64,000 nt of DNA from the NCBI GenBank assembly GCA_947477565.1, contig CANJUR010000005.1, forward strand, positions 62,001-126,000, written 5' to 3'. Both the position numbers and the translations under genes were made by a program. The notes beneath the pieces are model-generated. The model was not told the origin of the DNA. It did no database searches and worked only from the letters and a program-made list of their open reading frames with translations. The stretch comes from Deltaproteobacteria bacterium (lineage in GTDB: Bacteria; Myxococcota_A; Polyangia; Polyangiales; Ga0077539). Position 1 is the stretch's first letter. Each line of letters opens with the position of its first letter. Positions 44,265 to 53,181 of the stretch are shown here, one piece after another.

Positions 44265-44711
44265 ATGAAGCATCCCGAAAACGCCATGGGTTTCGTTGGA
44301 ATCGGCATCTACAACGTCAAGCGCACGCACAACTTTGGGGCGCTCATTCGAACGGCGCGCGTGTTTGGCGCGGACTTCGTCTTCAGCATCGGCAACCGCA
44401 ATCCGCAGGAGCAGAGTTCGATCGGCGCGGAGCTGACCCTGCCGCTCTTTCACTTCACCACTCTCGAGCAATTCATCGGTGCGATTCCCGTCAACGCGCG
44501 GCTCGTCTGCGTCGAACTGACCCCCGGAGCCTTCGACATCCGCACCTACGAGCACCCCCGACGCGCGGTCTACCTGCTCGGACCCGAGGACGGCACGCTG
44601 CCCGACTCGGTCATGCGACAACACGACACGGTGATTCTCCCGGGAGCCTATCCCCTCAATGTCGCCATGGCCGCGACGGTGGTGCTCTACGATCGGGCAT
44701 CGAAGGCTTGA
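44265..44711 (+). CDS. SpoU/TrmH-type RNA methyltransferase
   Basis: 148 aa. Minimal SPOUT domain: GIGIYNVKRTHNFGALIRTA, YLLGPEDGTLP, ILPGAYPLNVAMAATVVLYD, the last two forming the knotted SAM site. Very short like TrmL (tRNA wobble 2'-O-methyltransferase). Target not certain. Start ATG 44265; M at 44286 is an alternative. Confidence 0.88.
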   Translation: MKHPENAMGFVGIGIYNVKRTHNFGALIRTARVFGADFVFSIGNRNPQEQSSIGAELTLPLFHFTTLEQFIGAIPVNARLVCVELTPGAFDIRTYEHPRRAVYLLGPEDGTLPDSVMRQHDTVILPGAYPLNVAMAATVVLYDRASKA

Positions 44712-44787
44712 AGAACGAGGCGCGTCGGCGTTGACGGCAATCATCGCCGGTCGATATCTTCGAGGGGTTCTTCGCCCCGAAAATCCG

Positions 44788-46593
44788 ATGAAAAACGCCT
44801 CTGGATTGACTGTGCTGGCCGCGTTGCTGACCGCGTGCAGCGGTGAAGTCGGCTCGCCACGGACCGCCCCGGATGCGGCCACCCTCGACGATGTAGCAAT
44901 CATCGACGGCGGCGTGTCCGACGACCGCCCCACGGACGCGAAGGCCACGGACGGCGACAGCGACGATGTGCTCGCTCCCAGGGATGTCCCGGTGCTCCCG
45001 ATTACCGGCGCCGTATGCGTGCCCGGTGCGGCCCCCGGCGACGCGCCGCTGCGTCGGCTCTCGCACGCAGAGTACGACCGTACCGTGCGCGACCTGCTTG
45101 GCACCGCGCTCCACCCAGGCACCGGCTTTCTCTCACAGCAGCGCGACGGAACCCTCGAGACCGACGTCAGCAACCTCACGGTTCCGCCCGCGCTGTTAGC
45201 GCAGTACCTCGACGCGGCAGACACGCTCGCCGCGGAGGCCACAGCCACGCCCACGGCTCTCGCGCGCCTCGTCGGCTGTGCGCCACCGCGGGACGCCGAG
45301 GCGACATGCATCGACGCCTTCGTCGGCACGTTTTCCGCGCGGGCGTGGCGGCACCCCACCTCCGTGGCCGAGCGCGCTGCCTTGCGCCGCGCCTTCGACG
45401 CCGGTCGCTCCGCCGTTGGGACGGTTGCCGGCGGGGCGCGCGCAGTCGTGCAATCGGCGCTTGCCTCGCCGCTATTTCTGTATCGCATCGAAGTGGGCGA
45501 GCCCGCCGCCCCGGGGGCCGACCGTGTGCGACTCACGCCCTGGGAAATCGCCACGCGCCTCTCGTACCTGGTGCGCGGAACGCTCCCCGACGCCGCCCTC
45601 TCGGATGCCGCCGCGCGCAACGAACTCACCACCGCCGCGCAGCGGGCCGCGCAGGTTCGCCGCCTGCTGCTCGCCACCGACGGTCGCTCCCCGCACGCGG
45701 ACGCCCGCGACACCCTGCGACGGTTCCATACGCAATGGCTCGGACTCGGTCCGCTCGACGCGATGGTCGACCACCCGATGGGACAGCGCGACGCCGTGCG
45801 ATACCCGGAGTTCAGCGCCGACCTCGTGCGCTCGATGCGCGAAGAGACACTGCGATTCGGCGATTCGCTGCTCTTCGAGGGAGGTCGCGTCACCGACCTC
45901 TTCGCTGGCAACTACACCTTCCTCGATGCGCGACTCGCCGCGCTCTACGGCATCGCCGGAGCCTTCGATGCCACGCCCCGACGGGTGATGCTCCCGACGG
46001 CGCAGCGCGCAGGCCTGCTCACCCAGGCCAGCTTGCTTACGGTCACCGCCGGCGGCGCCGTGGGTTCGCCGATCAAGCGTGGGGTCTTCGTGCTCGACCG
46101 GTTCATGTGCGCTCCCACGGACCCGGTGCCCGGCGGAGTCAACAACGTCCCGCCCGCACCCGATGCAACACGCAGCAACCGCGAGCGCTTCGCCGCACAC
46201 ACCAACTCGCCGTACTGCGCCAGTTGCCACGCGCGAATCGATCCTGTGGGCTTTACCTTCGAGCATTACGACGCCATCGGGCGCTGGCAGGCTACGGACC
46301 AGGGCGCCCCGGTCGATGCGACCGCCCGCCTCGAACTCGACGGAAGCAGCGTAGACGTGAGCGACGCCGTGGCCCTCGCGGCGCGCCTCGCGGGCAGCCC
46401 ACAGGCGAGGGACTGCGTAGTGCAATGGTGGTTTCGCCATGCGCGCGGGCGAGCGCCGGTGGCCGCCGACGCGTGCGCCTACGACGACGTGCGACGTTCG
46501 CTCACGGCAGCCAACGGGCAGTTCGAGAGCCTTCTGGTGGCGCTCGCCAGCACCGATGATTTCATCACCCGCGCGATCGCGCCCACCCGCTAG
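44788..46593 (+). CDS. DUF1592/DUF1588/DUF1595-family lipoprotein with CxxCH motif
   Basis: 601 aa from ATG 44788. Lipobox LLTAC-S, Asp/Ala/Thr linker. Domain order: DUF1587-like (RLSHAEYDRTVRDLLG), DUF1595-like (AFSARAWRHPTS type), DUF1592 (VQSALASPLFLYRIE), DUF1588 (TQASLLTVTAGGAVGSPIKR, FMCAPTDPVPG) and DUF1585 (CVVQWWFRHARGR). A c-type haem-like motif CASCH sits at 477-481, followed by RIDPVGF. Known in Planctomycetes and myxobacteria next to DUF1552; function not established. The DUF1552 gene starts 27 bases after its stop. Confidence 0.85.
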   Translation: MKNASGLTVLAALLTACSGEVGSPRTAPDAATLDDVAIIDGGVSDDRPTDAKATDGDSDDVLAPRDVPVLPITGAVCVPGAAPGDAPLRRLSHAEYDRTVRDLLGTALHPGTGFLSQQRDGTLETDVSNLTVPPALLAQYLDAADTLAAEATATPTALARLVGCAPPRDAEATCIDAFVGTFSARAWRHPTSVAERAALRRAFDAGRSAVGTVAGGARAVVQSALASPLFLYRIEVGEPAAPGADRVRLTPWEIATRLSYLVRGTLPDAALSDAAARNELTTAAQRAAQVRRLLLATDGRSPHADARDTLRRFHTQWLGLGPLDAMVDHPMGQRDAVRYPEFSADLVRSMREETLRFGDSLLFEGGRVTDLFAGNYTFLDARLAALYGIAGAFDATPRRVMLPTAQRAGLLTQASLLTVTAGGAVGSPIKRGVFVLDRFMCAPTDPVPGGVNNVPPAPDATRSNRERFAAHTNSPYCASCHARIDPVGFTFEHYDAIGRWQATDQGAPVDATARLELDGSSVDVSDAVALAARLAGSPQARDCVVQWWFRHARGRAPVAADACAYDDVRRSLTAANGQFESLLVALASTDDFITRAIAPTR

Positions 46594-46620
46594 ACCATCG
46601 ATGAAATGCGAGGCCTCCCG

Positions 46621-48132
46621 ATGATCAAACGACCGCTGTCACGACGAGAGCTCCTGCGAGGGATTGGCGGTGTCGCGGTGGCGCTCCCATGGCTCGAGGC
46701 GATGGGGTGCAGCGTCGATGCGAGCGCGCCCGCGGAGGGCTTCGACGCCGGTGTGGGGGACATCGGGGCGCGAGATGCGGGTGCTCGCGACGCCGGTGGA
46801 CGCGACGTAGCGCTGCGGGACGCCGAACTACGAGACGCCGCCGTGGACGCCTCGCGCGCCGACGTCGAGCGCCGCAAGGATGGCCTCGGACCGCGCCGCT
46901 TCGTGGTGATCACGGTGCCCAACGGGACATTGCCGGACCGATGGTTTCCGACCGGCGGCGAGACCGACTTCGCGCTCGGCCCGATTCTCGCGCCGCTCGC
47001 ACCGCACCGCTCAGACTTGGTGATTTTCCGCGGGCTCGATAACAAGGTCACGCCGCTGGGCCACTTCCAGGGCATGTGCTCGATGCTCACGGGACTCCAG
47101 CAAATCGGCGCGCGCGAGCAGGAGTACCTGGGAGCGGGCATGTCCGTCGATCAGCGCATCGCGCAGTTTCAGTTGGCGCGCCCGGACGCCCCGCGATTCG
47201 GCTCGCTGGTGCTCGGCACCAACGGAGCCATGAGCGGCGTCGGCGTGGTGTCCTATCGCGGGTCCGGCGATGCCGTGCCCAAGATCACCAGCGGCGCGCG
47301 GCTCTTCGAGCAGATCTTCCCTTCGGACGCCCGCGAGGCAGCCCGCCGACGCGCCCTCCAGCAGAGCCTTCTCGACTCTGCCCGCGCCGATTACGAGCGG
47401 CTCCGATCGCGTCTCGGAGCCGCCGACCGAGCCGCGCTCGCGGGCTACCTCGACGCCATCCGCGAACTCGAACGCCAGCTCGCCGCCACGGCCGCCGCGC
47501 CGCTCGCCTGTGACCCCGGCGCGCCGGTATTCGCGACCACCCGCGGCGACGGACCCTCGCTCCCGGAGATCACCCGCGACCTCTTCGACACCCTCGTGCT
47601 CGCGCTGCGGTGCGACCTCACGCGCGTCGCCACCTTTGTCAACCGCTCCGAGGGCGCCACCAGCACCTACACGTTTGGATGGCTGGGCATCGGTCCGGTG
47701 AGCGACCCGTACGGCATCGACTCGACCGACGACGCCGACGCAACCAGCCACCACTCAATGTCCCACCACGACACCACCGAGCGCAACGTCGACTACCTCA
47801 CACGTGTCGGGCAGTACTTCACCAGCCAGCTCGCGTACCTGATCCAGAAGCTCAAGGACACGCCCGACGGCCCCGGCGGCGCGAGCCTCTTCGACCGCAC
47901 GACGATCCTCTTCGCATCGCCCATCGCGCGGGGCGCGCACGACACGCAAAACCTCCCGTGGCTGCTCGCAGGCAGCTGCGGCGGGGCGTTTCGTACCGGG
48001 CGCTACCTCCAGTACGAGAACGCCTCGCACCTCGACCTCCTGGTCTCGCTGCAGCAAGCCATGGGACTGCCAGGCAACACCTTCGGGATGCCCGAGTACT
48101 GCACCGGACCGCTCGCGCGCCTCGGCACGTAG
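46621..48132 (+). CDS. DUF1552-family exported protein
   Basis: 503 aa; ATG 46621 with GAGG 7 bases upstream (upstream ATG at 46606 has none). N-terminal PLSRRELLRGIGG is a twin-arginine-like motif, then a hydrophobic run to AMGC-S, a possible lipobox. Linker of ARDAG/RDVALRDAELRDA. Then DUF1552: FVVITVPNGTLPDRWFPTGG, LTGLQQIG, VDQRIAQF, LGTNGAMS, TYTFGWLGI, SHHSMSHHD, LLAGSCGGAFRTGR. Likely folded before export with a cofactor and partner of the preceding DUF1592 protein. Function unknown. Confidence 0.85.
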   Translation: MIKRPLSRRELLRGIGGVAVALPWLEAMGCSVDASAPAEGFDAGVGDIGARDAGARDAGGRDVALRDAELRDAAVDASRADVERRKDGLGPRRFVVITVPNGTLPDRWFPTGGETDFALGPILAPLAPHRSDLVIFRGLDNKVTPLGHFQGMCSMLTGLQQIGAREQEYLGAGMSVDQRIAQFQLARPDAPRFGSLVLGTNGAMSGVGVVSYRGSGDAVPKITSGARLFEQIFPSDAREAARRRALQQSLLDSARADYERLRSRLGAADRAALAGYLDAIRELERQLAATAAAPLACDPGAPVFATTRGDGPSLPEITRDLFDTLVLALRCDLTRVATFVNRSEGATSTYTFGWLGIGPVSDPYGIDSTDDADATSHHSMSHHDTTERNVDYLTRVGQYFTSQLAYLIQKLKDTPDGPGGASLFDRTTILFASPIARGAHDTQNLPWLLAGSCGGAFRTGRYLQYENASHLDLLVSLQQAMGLPGNTFGMPEYCTGPLARLGT

Positions 48133-48142
48133 CTGCGCCGCG

Positions 48143-50620
48143 CTACGGGGCGAAACGCGCGCAGCGGAATCCGAGGTTCACGTTGCGATAGCTCGCCGCA
48201 CCCGCGTCGCGGGCAGAGGAGCGGACGTACATCGCGATGGTGTCGATCCACGCGCCGCCGCGGATGACGTGGTGGTCGCCCGCGGTGGGCCCGCTCGGGT
48301 CGAGCGGCGGGAAGCCCGTGGTCAGCGGGTACGGCGCATCGAAATCGAGGGTCCACTCCGCGACGCTTCCTGCGAGGTCGGCGACGCCGAACGGCGAGTT
48401 GCCCAGCGGGGTCGCTTGCACCGCGCAGGTGCCCATCCGCGGCGCGACGCCGGACCAACACAACTGCGCCGCAGGGGCACTGTTGCCCCATGGAAACGAT
48501 CGCCCGTCGGTGCCGCGCGCGGCGAGTTCCCACTGCGCTTCGGTGGGCAGGTCGCCACCGCGGGCGAGGCAGAATGCACGGGCCTGATTCCAGTCGACGC
48601 AGTTGATCGGGTGGCGGTCGCGCCCCGCGACGACGCCGTTGCACAGCGTGGCAGCCCCCGCCGCGGTGCATCCCGCCGCCGTGCACGCGCGATACGCGGC
48701 AACGGTGACCTCCGTCTCGTCGAGGCAAAAACCGCTCAACTGCACCCGATGCACGGGCTCCGCGACGCCGACCTGGCCCATCGCCAAGGTCGCCCCGGGC
48801 ACACCCACCATCCCCGCCGGGCAGCGCACGCAATCGCCGTTGCGACAGAGCGCGCCCGCCGCGCACGCAAACCCGCAGACACCGCAGTGGCGCACATCCG
48901 AGAGCACGTCCGTGCAGGCGCCGTTGCACGCGCGAATCGATCCGTAATCCGCGCACGTCTGCGTGTACCCGAGGGCGTTCACGATGAGGCGACCGCCGCA
49001 GAGGCTCATCTGTCGACACACATCCACGCACTGCCGCGTGCCGCGGTTGCAGACGCTCGTGCGGTCGTCACAAGCGCCGCAGCCGAGCCCGCCGCACTGC
49101 GCCCCGGTGCAGGCGCTCAGCGCGGTGGCGATCGAGCACCCGTCGCCGAAGCCCGTCGCGTCGAGGATCGCTTCTTCGCTGCGCTCCGCGGTCGCCCCGG
49201 CGACGCGCAAGCCCACCCGGTGCGCACCTCCGCGCAACGCCGAGCAATACGTGACGAGGTATGCTCGCGGTGCCTCGCGGAGGAGGCGGGCAGCGAGGTA
49301 GCGGTAGTCTCGCGCGAGGGTGGAGGTCGCGGCGGAGACGACGAGGTTTGCGCCCGCGAGTTCGTGGAGGGACGCCAACGCGTCGGCGCCGAGGCCGTCG
49401 CCCGCGAGGGCCACCACGAGGAGCCGGTTGCGCCCACGGCTCGCGGCTGACGACGCGGCGTCGAGCGTCGTGCGCCCTGCGGTGTCGCCGCGATCGGTGA
49501 AAGCCACGAGATATCCGACGCCGAGCGCCCCGCCGCCGTTGCGTGCCTCGAAGGCCTGCTCGACCCGCTCGAGGTTCGCCACGCCCTGCTCGACGGCGCC
49601 GTAGAGGTTGCTCGTCGCGGCGCCGGCGAGGCCGTAGGTTCCGATGGCGCGGAGTCGCTCGCGAACGCGAATGAGGTCGAGCGTGTGCGGTTGCCACGCG
49701 TTGACGTTGACCTGTCCAGCGAAGACCTCGACGCCCACCTGCAGCGGGAGGTGAGCCGCGATGAGACGGTCGAGCAGCGCCTCCGCAGCGGCGATGGCGT
49801 TCGGAAGATCTGAGCGGGCAGAGTCTCCGAGGTCGAAGGAGAGCGTGAGGAAGGTCTGCCTCCCGGGTGTCGGAAGCAGCGCGGCAGAACCGGCGGAGAG
49901 GCCGTCCTCGGTGGGGGTGAGATCGGTGGCCGCGAGGTCTGTCCGAGGACGACCGAAGCAGTCGTCGATGCTCACGAATAGACCTACTCCAGAGGGCATT
50001 CCGGTGCCCTGCACGCCCGGCCGCACGTCGAGCACGCGCGCGCGGGCACAGGTGCGATCGGACGCCTCGGTGAAGTCGATGCCGTCGGCCACGAAGGCGC
50101 GAGAGAGGTGCGAGATGGGCACGCGAATCGTCGCTCCGTCCGCGAGGCCGCCGAGGCGCGCGAAGCCGCCGCCGTCGTCCGCCGGGCGCGACCAGAACAC
50201 CGTGGCGAGCACCGGGTCGCCCTGAAACGGCAGCGCGATGGTGGCCGGGACCGCGAAGGTGGTGCCCTCGGGCTCGAGGCGAAAAACCCTTGAAAACCCG
50301 GTGTAACCCGCAGGGATGGGCTCGTCGGCCTCGACAATCTGGATGAGCGTGGGACCAGCCAGTGCATCGGGCGGGACGGTCAGGGTGACGCCGTGCCAGG
50401 AGATGCTTCCGCCGGCAGAACCAAGGGTCTGCGCGGCACCGCCGAGGTCATCGGGAGGCGAGAGCGGAGCGTCGGTGGCTGAGCCATCCATGGGCGATGC
50501 GGCATCGCGGACGGCGGCATCCTGGACGACGGCGGGGACGGACTCCGACGGGGTGCAGGCGGCTGCGAAGGAGACGAGCAGCCAACCCAGGACGGACAAC
50601 GGTCGCAGCAGCGCGCGCAT
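48143..50620 (-). CDS. Lipoprotein with ZU5-like, VWA-like, Cys repeat and SUMF1/FGE-like domains
   Basis: 825 aa from ATG 50620. Lipobox FAAAC-T; Asp/Ala linker. Order: ZU5-like beta region (SISWHGVTLTVPPDALAGPT), a degenerate VWA-like region (LTLSFDLGDSARSDLPNAIA, no proper MIDAS), a Cys region including one unit of the repeat used 17 times in the 7.5-10 kb lipoprotein (CNGACTDVLSDVRHCGVC, at about 560-597), and a FGE-sulfatase domain from about 600 (DETEVTVAAYRACT, NCVDWNQARAFCLARGG, LPTEAQWELAARG, VAEWTLDF, VIRGGAW, LGFRCARF). The two copper-binding cysteines of true FGE are Asp and Tyr here, so it is probably not a sulfatase activator. Confidence 0.85.
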   Translation of the reverse strand: MRALLRPLSVLGWLLVSFAAACTPSESVPAVVQDAAVRDAASPMDGSATDAPLSPPDDLGGAAQTLGSAGGSISWHGVTLTVPPDALAGPTLIQIVEADEPIPAGYTGFSRVFRLEPEGTTFAVPATIALPFQGDPVLATVFWSRPADDGGGFARLGGLADGATIRVPISHLSRAFVADGIDFTEASDRTCARARVLDVRPGVQGTGMPSGVGLFVSIDDCFGRPRTDLAATDLTPTEDGLSAGSAALLPTPGRQTFLTLSFDLGDSARSDLPNAIAAAEALLDRLIAAHLPLQVGVEVFAGQVNVNAWQPHTLDLIRVRERLRAIGTYGLAGAATSNLYGAVEQGVANLERVEQAFEARNGGGALGVGYLVAFTDRGDTAGRTTLDAASSAASRGRNRLLVVALAGDGLGADALASLHELAGANLVVSAATSTLARDYRYLAARLLREAPRAYLVTYCSALRGGAHRVGLRVAGATAERSEEAILDATGFGDGCSIATALSACTGAQCGGLGCGACDDRTSVCNRGTRQCVDVCRQMSLCGGRLIVNALGYTQTCADYGSIRACNGACTDVLSDVRHCGVCGFACAAGALCRNGDCVRCPAGMVGVPGATLAMGQVGVAEPVHRVQLSGFCLDETEVTVAAYRACTAAGCTAAGAATLCNGVVAGRDRHPINCVDWNQARAFCLARGGDLPTEAQWELAARGTDGRSFPWGNSAPAAQLCWSGVAPRMGTCAVQATPLGNSPFGVADLAGSVAEWTLDFDAPYPLTTGFPPLDPSGPTAGDHHVIRGGAWIDTIAMYVRSSARDAGAASYRNVNLGFRCARFAP

Positions 50621-50665
50621 GGCCCATCGGGTGTCGCACGAATCGAGCACGACGGGAGCGCTGTG

Positions 50666-51184
50666 TTAGAGCCGAATTCCGACGAGGGCCACGTCGAGCC
50701 AGCGATCGAACTTGAAGCCGCCTTCCTTCAACACGCCGAAGGTCTCGAAACCACATGCGTGGTGCAGCGCAAGCGAGGCAGCGTTGCCCTCATCAACGAC
50801 CCCGACCATCGTGTGGAAGCCACGTACACGCGCGTGTTCTTGCAGCGGCAGGAGCAGCCGACGACCGATGCCGCGGCGGCGCGCGTGGCCCGCGACGTAG
50901 ACCGAGTGCTCGCACGCGAAGCGCCACCCGGGGCGCGTGCGATAGAGCCCGTAGGTGCAGAAGCCGAGCACCTCTCCGTCGGCGCCGTGAGCGACGAGAA
51001 ACCCGTAGCCCTCTCGCGCCTTTTCGTCGAAGAGTTCGTGCTGCTGCTCGAGCGTGCGCGCGTCGTAGTCGAACGTCGCGGTCGTGTGCAGCGCAGCGTC
51101 GTTGTAGATCGCGACCACCGCGGACATGTCCTCGCGACGCGCCGCACACACCACGATCGCCTCGTCGGAACCAGGGATCTTCAT
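50666..51184 (-). CDS. GNAT acetyltransferase, phosphinothricin-acetyltransferase-like
   Basis: 172 aa from ATG 51184 (a TTG at 51193 is an option). Pat/MnaT-like: VVAIYNDAALHTTATFDYD, YGFLVAHGADGEVLGFCTYG, HSVYVAGHARRRGIGRRLLL with the acetyl-CoA R-R-G-I-G-R loop, and MVGVVDEGNAASLALHHACGF. Related enzymes acetylate phosphinothricin, methionine sulfoximine or similar amino acids. 12 bases after the M1 gene stop. Confidence 0.85.
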   Translation of the reverse strand: MKIPGSDEAIVVCAARREDMSAVVAIYNDAALHTTATFDYDARTLEQQHELFDEKAREGYGFLVAHGADGEVLGFCTYGLYRTRPGWRFACEHSVYVAGHARRRGIGRRLLLPLQEHARVRGFHTMVGVVDEGNAASLALHHACGFETFGVLKEGGFKFDRWLDVALVGIRL

Positions 51185-51196
51185 CACTCCCAATAT

Positions 51197-53158
51197 CTAC
51201 GGCGTCTCGAGTTGCTGCATCACGCCATTGAGGAGTTCTTGCAGTTGTTGCGGGGAGACGTCGCCGCTGGGCAACCCCGTCGCCGGAACACCGCCACCCG
51301 ATCGCCCAAGGCCCTGCAGCAGCGGTCCGATCATCCGCAGCGCGTCTTGAACCTCTGGGGCCACCTGTCCGCCGGGTCCGCCGAGCATGGTGCCGACGAG
51401 GGCGCCGAGATCCATCTGCCCGAGGTCTTCGTCGCCATGCGTCTCGTGTAGCCAGCGCCGCGCAAGGGTGCGGTAGCGCGCCGCGTTGGCCCGGTCTTCG
51501 GCCACCAGCGCATCGAGAAAACCCGTGGCGGGCGCCGTGCGAAATCGCCACGTCGTCACGTACCGCTGCATCGCCCGCCAGAACACCGCGTCGCCCGCCG
51601 CGCTGCGCCACGCGTTGTAGAGATACGGTCCCTTTCCGTAGACCAGTCCGGCGTATCCGATGGGCGTCGCAAACGCCGACGCGGGGCGATCGACCGCACC
51701 GTCTGCCTGCCCGAGAGTGCGCATGAACTGGTAGTTCATCTTCACCTGGAGGTCTGCGTCGCGGCGCGCGCGATCGGCACCGTATCGCTGCTCGAGGTAG
51801 AGCGACGCCGACCACTGCGCCAGTGACTCATCGATGAACGGATGCGCCCGCGAGTCGCTGCCCACGAGCGCATGCCACCACTGGTGGGCCACCTCGTGGG
51901 CGGTTACGAACTCCAGCATCGACGGCAGCATCTGCCCCAGCACACCGGACGCTCCGCCGCCGCCTCCACCAAGCGTCGAGAGTAGCCCACCGAGGTCGCC
52001 GAGTCCTTCGAGCGCCCCGGTTGGCGCTGATCCAGCCCGCGTGGGCACGCCAGGCGTCGAGGCGTCGCCGTAGAACATGCTCGCCACCGTGACCAGTCCG
52101 GGAAACTCCACGCCTCCAGCGCCCCCGACGAGCGGCGCCTCCACCACGTCGAGATCGACGTACGGATACGCCCCGAAGCGCTGCTGATAGACGTCGAGCG
52201 CGTGCGCCGCGACGTCGAGCACCCGCTGCCCGGCGTCCCGGTGTTGGCGGTTGAAGAACGAGCGTACCTCGACATCGCCGACGCGACGCGTGGCGACTTC
52301 GAGGGATGCTCCAGCCAGAACGGCGAAGTCGCGCACCACCCCGGCGCCGACCTCCACGCGCTGCCGTCCACCCGCCTCTGAACGGCGCAGCACCGTCCCC
52401 GTCGTGGCGAGGGTGTAGCCCGTCGGCAGGTCGATCATCCCGTGAACATTGGACAAATCGTCGGACCCTAGGTCGCCGACGGCGCCGGCGTCCGTGCGCT
52501 CCCAGTGCCCGCCGAGGCGACGCGCGAGCACGGGATAGAAGTTGGCCATGCTCACGATGCCGTCGCCGACGGCGAGCAGACCGTAGTCTCCGCCGCTCTC
52601 CCCCGCGGACATCGCGCTCAGCGACTCCATGCCCTGCGCCATGAGGTTGGTGCGCCCCGCGGCGATCTCCGGGAGCGTCGCGGTGAGGTCGAGGGAAATG
52701 CGCAGCCTCCCGCCAGGCGGAAGCGGCGCGGACGGTCGCACCACGATCACCGAGGGAGATTCGGCGACGACGGCGCACGTTGCTTCGGTGCACGCGCCGC
52801 GGGTGAAGCGCACCGGTGGAGTCCATGTGGGATCGCCCGGACGCGAGGCCGACGGGCGCACAGCGTTGGCGTACAGGCGCAGGACCACCTCGCGCAGCGG
52901 CGAGCGCTCAGGGTTGGTGAAGTACACCTCTTCGTGCAGGACGAACGTGCGCGAGGTCGGCTGCACCGTCAGCGACAGGTCATAGCCCGGCAGCGCGTCG
53001 AGCGCGGTGAGGCCCGCAGCGGCGAGCGACTGACGCGCCTCGGGGCGAAGCGAGGCCAGCGATGGCGTGGGATCATAGAAGAGCGCGGGCTGCGCGTGGA
53101 TCGGGAAACCGTAGAGCAAAGCGAAGCTCAGCACCGAGGCCTGCGGGAGTGATCGCAT
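51197..53158 (-). CDS. M1-family metallopeptidase (exported)
   Basis: 653 aa from ATG 53158. Signal peptide (SVLSFALLYGFPIHAQ). Aminopeptidase N-type domain (TFVLHEEVYFTNPE, VVLRLYANAV), then VEFPGLVTVASMFYG (GAMEN-like exopeptidase region altered to GGVEF), a Gly-rich insert (STLGGGGGG), and the zinc site HEVAH at 421-425 with Glu at 444 (HEVAHQWWH to DESLAQW). C-terminal helical domain. Gluzincin; the altered GAMEN suggests changed specificity. Part of the kinase-M1-GNAT-SUMF1 run. Confidence 0.88.
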   Translation of the reverse strand: MRSLPQASVLSFALLYGFPIHAQPALFYDPTPSLASLRPEARQSLAAAGLTALDALPGYDLSLTVQPTSRTFVLHEEVYFTNPERSPLREVVLRLYANAVRPSASRPGDPTWTPPVRFTRGACTEATCAVVAESPSVIVVRPSAPLPPGGRLRISLDLTATLPEIAAGRTNLMAQGMESLSAMSAGESGGDYGLLAVGDGIVSMANFYPVLARRLGGHWERTDAGAVGDLGSDDLSNVHGMIDLPTGYTLATTGTVLRRSEAGGRQRVEVGAGVVRDFAVLAGASLEVATRRVGDVEVRSFFNRQHRDAGQRVLDVAAHALDVYQQRFGAYPYVDLDVVEAPLVGGAGGVEFPGLVTVASMFYGDASTPGVPTRAGSAPTGALEGLGDLGGLLSTLGGGGGGASGVLGQMLPSMLEFVTAHEVAHQWWHALVGSDSRAHPFIDESLAQWSASLYLEQRYGADRARRDADLQVKMNYQFMRTLGQADGAVDRPASAFATPIGYAGLVYGKGPYLYNAWRSAAGDAVFWRAMQRYVTTWRFRTAPATGFLDALVAEDRANAARYRTLARRWLHETHGDEDLGQMDLGALVGTMLGGPGGQVAPEVQDALRMIGPLLQGLGRSGGGVPATGLPSGDVSPQQLQELLNGVMQQLETP

Positions 53159-53181
53159 GGCGCGCAGGGTAGCGCGCGTGG

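Noticed and set aside
43340..44711. Natural-product cluster around the FkbM methyltransferase
   Set aside because: No PKS/NRPS, glycosyltransferase or transport gene nearby; neighbours are housekeeping.
44070..45911. 613-codon minus-strand frame
   Set aside because: Lies opposite the FkbM, SpoU and DUF1592 genes; Ser/Arg-rich shadow.
48269..49450. 393-codon plus-strand frame
   Set aside because: Opposite the SUMF1-like gene, no domain pattern.
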